5,334 nt of DNA from Cyanobacteria bacterium UBA8803 (GTDB lineage Bacteria > Cyanobacteriota > Cyanobacteriia > Cyanobacteriales > Coleofasciculaceae). The translations under genes and the position numbers were made by a program. The stretch spans positions 4,099-9,432 of the forward strand of contig DNXU01000060.1 of the NCBI GenBank assembly GCA_003505715.1. The letters run 5' to 3'. Below are positions 1-4,207 of the stretch, piece by piece (position 1 is the stretch's first letter; every line of letters starts with the position of its first letter). The notes under the pieces were generated by a model. That model ran no database searches. It was given only the letters and a program-made list of their open reading frames with translations, and was not told the origin of the DNA.

Positions 1-251
1 CCATCCATCTCCGGCATCATCACATCCAACAAGATGAGATCCGGCTCAGCCCTCTCCAAGATTTTCAATGCTTGCGAGCCACTTTTCGCCACCTGCACTT
101 CAAACCCAGACTCTCCCAAAAAATCAGAAACCAATTTAAGATTGGTAGCCGTATCGTCTACTACTAAAATTTGCTGTTTCTGGGGGGTATTGTCTCTATT
201 TAAATTAGAGGTCAAGAATTTTTTTTGAAAATTTTGATTCAGTAAAACCAT
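1..251 (-). CDS. Response regulator, N-terminal receiver domain (partial, runs off the left edge)
   Basis: The first 83 codons of a response regulator are visible; the rest lies beyond the window. After an Asn/Gln-rich leader of about 26 residues (MVLLNQNFQK...) the receiver begins at QQILVVDD, with the acidic Mg-binding pair D32-D33. The phosphoacceptor is D76 in LILLDVMMPEMDG, the classic motif. The switch Thr/Ser and the conserved Lys are outside the window. It should receive phosphate from a histidine kinase, most likely the hybrid kinase encoded 34 bases upstream on the same strand, which implies one operon. An in-frame TAA lies six codons before the ATG, so the start is well bounded, although an adjacent GTG (252-254) is possible and no clear Shine-Dalgarno is seen. 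The output module cannot be told: in cyanobacteria such N-terminal receivers are followed by kinase, GGDEF, HD or cyclase domains, or stand alone. Confidence 0.93.
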   Translation of the reverse strand, partial: MVLLNQNFQKKFLTSNLNRDNTPQKQQILVVDDTATNLKLVSDFLGESGFEVQVAKSGSQALKILERAEPDLILLDVMMPEMD

Positions 252-285
252 CACAGGTAGTAATGATTATCCAAAATGATATATT

Positions 286-3200
286 TTATTCTGCGTCTTT
301 TAATAAATAAGGGGCAATTAATATTGCAATTTCTTCATAATCGAAATTTTCCACGAGTTGCAGTATCCTGCTAGTAAAGACAGTGTACTCTGACCCTAAG
401 GTTTGGAGATGGAGAGCTGCCCGCTCAACCGCTTCCACAAAGCCGGACTCAGCTGCTTCATGCAGAGCAACTAGTACCTCCCTTGGGGGTATCGCCATGG
501 CTTTTGACTCATAAAGTAAGGATGAGGGATGAGAGGGAAGGGAGGAGGAATTATAGTTTTCTGACCTAACTGCCAATTCTCCTATTCCGGCTCGCTCGTA
601 AATCCATGACAAATTTAAGTAACTTTGGAGCTTTTTAAACAATTCTTCAGCTTGAACGGGCTTGGGAAGAAAATCATTGCAGCCCGACTCCTGACTTTTA
701 TATCGGTCATCCTCAAACACATTAGCAGAGACGGCAATCACAATCGTATTTTGGAACTCTGGGAATTGGCGAAGTCGTCGAGTCATTTCCCAACCATCCA
801 TGACTGGCATCACTAAGTCAGCGATCACCAAATCAGGTTGAACTTCAACGGCTTTCGCTACACCCTCTTGTCCATTCTCTGCCGAGTAGACTTCAAACCC
901 CATAGGTTCTAGCATGTTAATTATGACAGAGGAATTCTCCCAACGATCATCGACAACCAGAATTTTCCTTCTTGCACCGTAGTAGCCAATAATGCGCTCC
1001 GGAGATTTTGCAGTCATTGAATCGCGGGAGGTTGAGGTAGTTAGCAAGTCTATATCAAACCAAAAATTGCTGCCCACACCAAGAGTACTCTTAACCAAAA
1101 TTCTGCTCCCCATCATCGACACAATTTTCTGACTAATTGCCAGTCCTAAACCAGTTCCTTCAGAACTAAACGAACTAGAACTGGCTTGCTCAAAGGGTAA
1201 GAAAATCTTATCCAATTCCTCAGCAGTTATGCCAATACCTGTATCTTCTACTTGAAAGCGGATTTTGGTTATTGGTTGTTGATTGCTATGAACCATGAAC
1301 GATGAACCATGAATATCAAGATCTTGCACCACTTCTACTTTAAACGTAACACCACCCGTAGCAGTAAATTTAACAGCATTGCTCAGCAGATTCATTAAAA
1401 CTTGGCGCAGGCGCTTTTCATCGGCATAAACAATCGTAGGCAGTGGGTTAAGAGCCAAGTAAGTAAAGTGAATATGTTTTTCAAAAGCTTTCAGCCGAAA
1501 GATATCAAATATTCCTGCCAAGAAGGAGGAAAAATTAAAATCTTGAGGATAGAGTTCAACTTTGTTGGCTTCAATTTTAGACAAGTCTAAAATATCGTTA
1601 ATCAATGTCAAGAGGTGGTTACTGCATTGGTAAATAATCTCCAGACCCTCCTTTTGTTTGGGAGTACAGTTTTTGGCTCCTTGGAGAATTTGGGCGTACC
1701 CCATAATACCATTCAGCGGGGTGCGAAGTTCGTGACTCATATTGGCTAAGAAGGTACTTTTAGCTTTATTAGCAGCTTCTGCTGAAGCGAGTGCCTCCTG
1801 GAGTTGAGCCGCCTGCCTTTGAGTCTGAGTGAGTAATTCAGCCTGCACTTGGGTGAGAGCGCGTTCCCGTTGAGCGCTTTCCCGTAATGCATCTTCTACC
1901 CGTTTGCGATCGCTGATGTCGCGAGCTATACCAACGATGCCGATAATTTTTCCTGCTGCATTCCGCCAAGGACATTTAGTGGTCAGCAGCGTTCGGGTTA
2001 GATTTTTTTCCGGGATTATTTCCTCTTGAGTTAAAGATTCGCCCGTTGCCATAACCCTCTCGTCTATTGCCATAATTTGACGGGCTATTTCCGGCGGAAA
2101 TAAGGCAGTGTCATCCTGGCCAAGGATCTCCTCTAAAGGTTTGTCAAACCAGCGGACTACTGTGGAATTGACAACCACATAGCGTCCCCACTCATCCTTA
2201 ACAAACACCACATCTGTAGTGCTGTCAATGATGGAACGCAAGATAATATTGCTGCTTTGGAGTTCCTCCTCTATCCGTTTGGAATCGCTGATATCCCGAA
2301 GAATGGTTGACATGAACTCAACTAGCCCATCAACCGATTTGTGTGCGATGATGACTTGAGAAACAGGAATTTCTCGCCCATCGCGAGCCAACAACAGATT
2401 TTCCCCAGACCAAATACCCTCCTGCACCACCGTGGGGAGTATTTGCTGTTGGAATTGCTCCAGGGCTGATGGCGCAACCACTGTGCTGATATCAAATCCT
2501 TTAACCTCTTCCTGGGTCAGTTTTAGCATCTGCTGTCCAGCTGGGTTGAGGTAAATCGAAGAGCCTGCGACGTTGGCAATGCCGATTGTATCCGTTGTTG
2601 CTTCTATAATTGCCAGCAACTTGGCCTGTTCTTGTTCTGCTTGTTTGCGATCGCTAATATCTACCCAATAACCAATGCACTCAATTGGATTACCAGCTTC
2701 ATCCCGTACTAATTGCACCTTATCGTAGACCCAGTGATAAGTTCCGTCAGCGTGGAGGAACCGGTATTCAACAGCATCATACCCCTGTGCCAACAAGCGC
2801 TGTATTCCCGCAAACATTAGCTTTTGGTCATCTGGGTGGATGCGGCTAAACCAGAAACTGCCATCTTCTAGAAATTGCTGGGCTTCATAGCCCGCAATGG
2901 AGCGGACATTTTCACTAATAAATGTAGTTTTAAACTCCCCCATCCCTGGGACTTTGCAGCTATAAATAACCGCTGAGCTATAGTTGAGCAGATAATGCAG
3001 TCGTTCGTTGGCTAAGCGCAGTTCTAACTCGGCTTGTTTGTGCTTACTGATATCTCGCAAGGCAATAACATAGACTGATTCTCCCAGCCATTGCGTTGCA
3101 GTTGCCCTCATCTCAACTGTGCGGATTTCGCCGCTAGAATTAACTAGCTCTATCTCGGCGGTTTCCTCGACTGGTATTCCCCACTGATACTCCATTAACT

Positions 3201-3459
3201 GGTCGAGGGGCAGATTAAATAACTCAACTGCTGCGGGATTGGCAAAACGTACCTGACCCTCTTGATCTATAATCATGATGCCATCACACGTATGAGTAAT
3301 AATGGCGTTGAGCTGCGCTTGTGCGTATCTTAGTTGCGTCTGTGCCTGGGCAACTGCATTTAACCTCAAAATTCGCTTGGTAATCCAAAGAGAGCTAAGA
3401 AGGCTAACCCCTATTGCCACGAGTAAGGCGATCGTCTCTAGAGCAATATTGAAAGGCAA
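286..3459 (-). CDS. Multi-PAS hybrid sensor histidine kinase/response regulator, lacking an extracellular sensor domain
   Basis: A 1057-residue membrane-anchored hybrid kinase. Order: one membrane helix (about 5-26); a HAMP-like start (ITKRILRLNAVAQA, 26-39) that breaks off into a short helix; PAS1 (about 50-140); PAS2 of the PAS_3 type with its PAC (154-273); PAS3 (278-395); PAS4 (401-522); coiled coil (522-567). HisKA has H576 in SHELRTP. HATPase has an N box with N690 and N694, G1 at D739-G743, an F box FLPFEQ at 753-758 and G2 at G768-G772. The receiver has D837-D838, phosphoacceptor D881, S911 and K933. A helical tail of about 70 residues (988-1057) ends it. All catalytic residues are present, so autophosphorylation and transfer to D881 are expected; the downstream response regulator may be a further target. 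The PAS domains suggest cytoplasmic signal or cofactor sensing, but the ligand cannot be read. The start is a TTG with GGTGAGG upstream. The frame continues upstream, interrupted only by a TAG at 3480-3478, into a kinase N-terminal remnant, so this is probably the main part of a split gene. Confidence 0.93.
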   Translation of the reverse strand: MPFNIALETIALLVAIGVSLLSSLWITKRILRLNAVAQAQTQLRYAQAQLNAIITHTCDGIMIIDQEGQVRFANPAAVELFNLPLDQLMEYQWGIPVEETAEIELVNSSGEIRTVEMRATATQWLGESVYVIALRDISKHKQAELELRLANERLHYLLNYSSAVIYSCKVPGMGEFKTTFISENVRSIAGYEAQQFLEDGSFWFSRIHPDDQKLMFAGIQRLLAQGYDAVEYRFLHADGTYHWVYDKVQLVRDEAGNPIECIGYWVDISDRKQAEQEQAKLLAIIEATTDTIGIANVAGSSIYLNPAGQQMLKLTQEEVKGFDISTVVAPSALEQFQQQILPTVVQEGIWSGENLLLARDGREIPVSQVIIAHKSVDGLVEFMSTILRDISDSKRIEEELQSSNIILRSIIDSTTDVVFVKDEWGRYVVVNSTVVRWFDKPLEEILGQDDTALFPPEIARQIMAIDERVMATGESLTQEEIIPEKNLTRTLLTTKCPWRNAAGKIIGIVGIARDISDRKRVEDALRESAQRERALTQVQAELLTQTQRQAAQLQEALASAEAANKAKSTFLANMSHELRTPLNGIMGYAQILQGAKNCTPKQKEGLEIIYQCSNHLLTLINDILDLSKIEANKVELYPQDFNFSSFLAGIFDIFRLKAFEKHIHFTYLALNPLPTIVYADEKRLRQVLMNLLSNAVKFTATGGVTFKVEVVQDLDIHGSSFMVHSNQQPITKIRFQVEDTGIGITAEELDKIFLPFEQASSSSFSSEGTGLGLAISQKIVSMMGSRILVKSTLGVGSNFWFDIDLLTTSTSRDSMTAKSPERIIGYYGARRKILVVDDRWENSSVIINMLEPMGFEVYSAENGQEGVAKAVEVQPDLVIADLVMPVMDGWEMTRRLRQFPEFQNTIVIAVSANVFEDDRYKSQESGCNDFLPKPVQAEELFKKLQSYLNLSWIYERAGIGELAVRSENYNSSSLPSHPSSLLYESKAMAIPPREVLVALHEAAESGFVEAVERAALHLQTLGSEYTVFTSRILQLVENFDYEEIAILIAPYLLKDAE
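514..548. repeat. Degenerate heptamer tandem array inside the kinase C-terminal linker
   Basis: Read on the plus strand in steps of seven: AAGTAAG, GATGAGG, GATGAGA, GGGAAGG, GAGGAGG. The two central units differ by one base and the outer units are looser. It resembles the STRR heptanucleotide repeats of filamentous cyanobacteria. It lies in the coding frame of the hybrid kinase and encodes residues of about 971-982, a Ser/Pro-rich stretch (SSSLPSHPSSLL) between the receiver and the helical tail, where an insertion would be tolerated. Confidence 0.5.
1286..1313. repeat. Four-unit heptamer tandem array inside the HATPase domain of the kinase
   Basis: On the coding (minus) strand the units are TTCATGG, TTCATCG, TTCATGG, TTCATAG: period seven, differing only at positions 6 and 7. 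It encodes about residues 716-725 (IHGSSFMVHS) in a loop between a beta strand (VTFKVEVV) and the strand KIRFQVEDTG that leads into the G1 box. The frame stays open through it. The period and degeneracy match cyanobacterial STRR-type repeats. Confidence 0.7.
1897..1923. repeat. PAS-boundary repeat, copy at the end of PAS4 (contains HIP1)
   Basis: The plus-strand text ACCCGTTTGCGATCGCTGAT and the following bases encode the PAC end motif DISDRKRVE on the minus strand. Related copies end PAS3 (2275-2300), PAS2 (2640-2666, also with HIP1) and, more weakly, PAS1 (3033-3060). The shared core is GTTTG(N)2ATCGCT(G/A)AT. Spacing is about 370-400 bases, one PAS module. It probably reflects PAS duplication plus HIP1 enrichment. 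Confidence 0.55.
2640..2666. repeat. PAS-boundary repeat, copy at the end of PAS2 (contains HIP1)
   Basis: CTTGTTTGCGATCGCTAATA on the plus strand encodes DISDRKQAE at the PAS2/PAS3 junction. The GTTTGCGATCGCT core (13 bases) is identical to the copy ending PAS4, about 740 bases away. Confidence 0.55.
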
Positions 3460-3474
3460 ATCTCTACCCTCACC
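3457..3474 (-). promoter_or_regulatory. Candidate ribosome binding site and TTG start for the kinase, just after the upstream TAG
   Basis: On the minus strand the TAG (3480-3478) is followed by CTT, then GGTGAGG (3474-3468), eight bases, and TTG (3459-3457). GGTGA and GAGG both match parts of the anti-Shine-Dalgarno complement, at normal spacing. Ribosomes ending at the TAG would sit almost on this site, so restart (translational coupling) is plausible. The site decides the start, because the next methionine in the kinase frame is residue 89, inside PAS1. This is inference from sequence only. Confidence 0.5.
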
Positions 3475-3477
3475 AAG

Positions 3478-3669
3478 CTAGTAAAATCGATTGACAAGAT
3501 CTTCTAGAACCTGTTGTCTGTTTCTCTCCCAGAAATACCCCAGCACCCCTACCATGCCAACCATTTGTATAGCAAAGGGGACAAGAAGTACCCTTTCTAG
3601 AGGAACTTTGCTAGTAACTTGCATTATTGCTGCATCCTGTAATTTAAGCGATCGCCTCAGTATTGGCAT
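3478..3669 (-). pseudogene. N-terminal remnant of the sensor kinase, cut off by an in-frame TAG
   Basis: These 63 codons (MPILRRSLKL... to ...LVNRFY) end in TAG. The segment KVPLERVLLVPFAIQMVGM followed by GVLGYFWERNRQQ resembles, from memory, the first membrane helix of cyanobacterial Cache-type hybrid kinases (pattern KVPLRxVLxVPFxxQxxGxVGLVGYLSxRNGQ). In those proteins an extracellular domain of roughly 250-350 residues normally follows, then a second helix and HAMP. Here the next helix is that of the downstream kinase, about 25 codons away and in exactly the same frame: the TAG plus six codons separate the two pieces. The simplest reading is an internal deletion that removed the sensor domain, with the stop at or near the join. 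Alternatives are a small membrane peptide translated for its own sake, or a sequencing error at the TAG. The helix spans about residues 28-47. A HIP1 octamer lies within it at 3648-3655. No strong Shine-Dalgarno precedes the ATG at 3669. Confidence 0.7.
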
Positions 3670-3703
3670 AACCCAAACAACTTAGAGGCTAATTTAGCAA
3701 CTT

Positions 3704-3709
3704 ACTATA
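3704..3709 (-). promoter_or_regulatory. Weak candidate -10 element for the kinase cluster
   Basis: TATAGT on the minus strand lies about 35 bases before the ATG of the N-terminal remnant at 3669. It is one mismatch from the TATAAT consensus, but the 15-18 bases upstream offer no recognisable -35 box; the inverted repeat occupies that place instead. If real, it would need an activator or an alternative sigma factor. Confidence 0.25.
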
Positions 3710-3717
3710 ACAGCTGT

Positions 3718-3730
3718 GGGGTCAGACCCC
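3718..3730. repeat. Perfect inverted repeat GGGGTC-A-GACCCC in the divergent intergenic region
   Basis: Six-base arms around a single A. As RNA it could fold as a five-pair stem with a three-base loop on either strand. It lies between the divergent kinase cluster and the small-protein gene and directly upstream of the candidate minus-strand -10. There is no T-run on either side, so a terminator is unlikely. It may be an operator or a dispersed cyanobacterial palindrome; the sequence does not decide. Confidence 0.5.
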
Positions 3731-3753
3731 TCGCCCCCAAATCTGCCATCTAA

Positions 3754-3780
3754 ATCATACTTAAAAATAAAAATCGTCAG
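3754..3780 (-). promoter_or_regulatory. Alternative weak promoter candidate for the kinase cluster
   Basis: On the minus strand CTGACG (3780-3775, compare TTGACA) and TATGAT (3759-3754, compare TATAAT) are separated by 15 bases, shorter than the usual 16-18. A transcript from here would carry a leader of about 80 bases containing the GGGGTC-A-GACCCC hairpin. This rests on the match alone. Confidence 0.22.
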
Positions 3781-3794
3781 GTTTCTACAAAATT

Positions 3795-4013
3795 GTGATA
3801 CAGCATCACGTTAGACTACTTCCTGGTGCGCTCTCAGATTTGTTTGCCGAAGTTAGCAGCTCTGGCAAGATTACACTGGCTGACCGCTATGGACTGATGG
3901 CAGCCTTGCTAGATGAGGAGCTAACTCAAGAAGAAAGGGACTCTATCGAAAGGTTGTTGCACGCCTTACAAAGGGGGCGGATGAAGGTAGTAGATGAAAT
4001 TTCAGCTCTTTGA
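3795..4013 (+). CDS. Small helical protein, unknown function, probably conserved in cyanobacteria
   Basis: A 72-residue protein beginning at GTG; the frame is bounded upstream by TAA at 3768-3770, so no longer start exists. It has no signal peptide or membrane helix and is predicted by eye to be all-helical: RLLPGALSDLFAEVSSSGKI, then a helix around LADRYGLMAALLDEELT, then EERDSIERLLHALQRGRMKV to the end. The amphipathic pattern, balanced charge and coding-like codons support a real gene. I recall short cyanobacterial hypothetical proteins with the same SSSGKITLADRYGLMAALL core, but know no function or symbol. It is transcribed away from the kinase and in the same direction as menD, 194 bases upstream of it. 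A regulatory or adaptor role is possible but only a guess from size and fold. No clear Shine-Dalgarno is seen. Confidence 0.82.
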   Translation: MIQHHVRLLPGALSDLFAEVSSSGKITLADRYGLMAALLDEELTQEERDSIERLLHALQRGRMKVVDEISAL

Positions 4014-4070
4014 GTAATGACCACCGGGTATTCTGGGTATCTGGGGTAAAATCTATCTTCTGTTACATGG

Positions 4071-4105
4071 TGATGAGTAATGGGTAATGGGTGATGGGTG
4101 AGAAG
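4071..4105. repeat. Heptamer tandem array (STRR-like) upstream of menD
   Basis: Five consecutive seven-base units: TGATGAG, TAATGGG, TAATGGG, TGATGGG, TGAGAAG. The central three differ at one base. This is the form of the short tandemly repeated repetitive sequences described in filamentous cyanobacteria, usually intergenic. It lies about 100 bases before the menD start. Confidence 0.75.
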
Positions 4106-4149
4106 TTGCTGACGAATTCCCAATTACCAGCGATTAGTGTAACGAACCA

Positions 4150-4155
4150 TATACT
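4150..4155 (+). promoter_or_regulatory. Weak candidate -10 element for menD
   Basis: TATACT, one mismatch from TATAAT, lies 52 bases before the menD ATG in an AT-rich stretch. No good -35 box is found at 16-18 bases upstream. TTAGTG (4134-4139) is too close to it and would only pair with the overlapping TATAGA (4155-4160) at 15 bases. Confidence 0.25.
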
Positions 4156-4207
4156 ATAGATAGGGTTATTATCAATAAGTTCCTAATCGCCAATCCTTCA
4201 GTTGCCA

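Larger units (their letters stand above)
4014..4207. other. Intergenic spacer between the small-protein gene and menD
   Basis: It holds a short imperfect direct repeat (GGGTATTCT/GGGTATCTG, about 4026-4043), the heptamer array at 4071-4105 and an AT-rich stretch before menD with a possible -10 element. No convincing hairpin followed by a T-run was found, so read-through from the small gene into menD cannot be excluded. No RNA gene is recognisable. Confidence 0.6.

Noticed and set aside
34..228. Plus-strand open frame of 64 codons
   Set aside because: It is antisense to the receiver codons of the response regulator, whose protein motif is unmistakable.
286..498. Hpt domain at the kinase C-terminus
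   Set aside because: No HxxKG-type motif around either histidine; the receiver and tail order does not prove an Hpt.
625..816. Plus-strand open frame of 63 codons
   Set aside because: Shadow of the kinase receiver domain; no family-like sequence.
1402..1590. Plus-strand open frame of 62 codons
   Set aside because: Shadow of the HisKA/HATPase coding region.
3478..3480. TAG read as pyrrolysine or by programmed read-through
   Set aside because: Pyrrolysine decoding is not known in cyanobacteria as far as I know, no read-through signal is visible, and a nearby restart site offers a simpler explanation.
3491..3685. Plus-strand open frame of 64 codons opposite the N-terminal remnant
   Set aside because: The minus-strand reading gives a recognisable kinase N-terminus with a membrane helix; the plus reading is Ser/Thr/Cys-rich and unpatterned.
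3718..3730. Rho-independent terminator
   Set aside because: A short stem with a minimal loop and no T-run on either strand, located upstream of both divergent genes rather than after one.
4071..4105. CRISPR-like array
   Set aside because: Units are seven bases with no spacers; a simple tandem repeat.
3926..4123. Minus-strand open frame of 65 codons
   Set aside because: It overlaps the small-protein gene and the heptamer array (HHPLPITHHH is just translated repeat).
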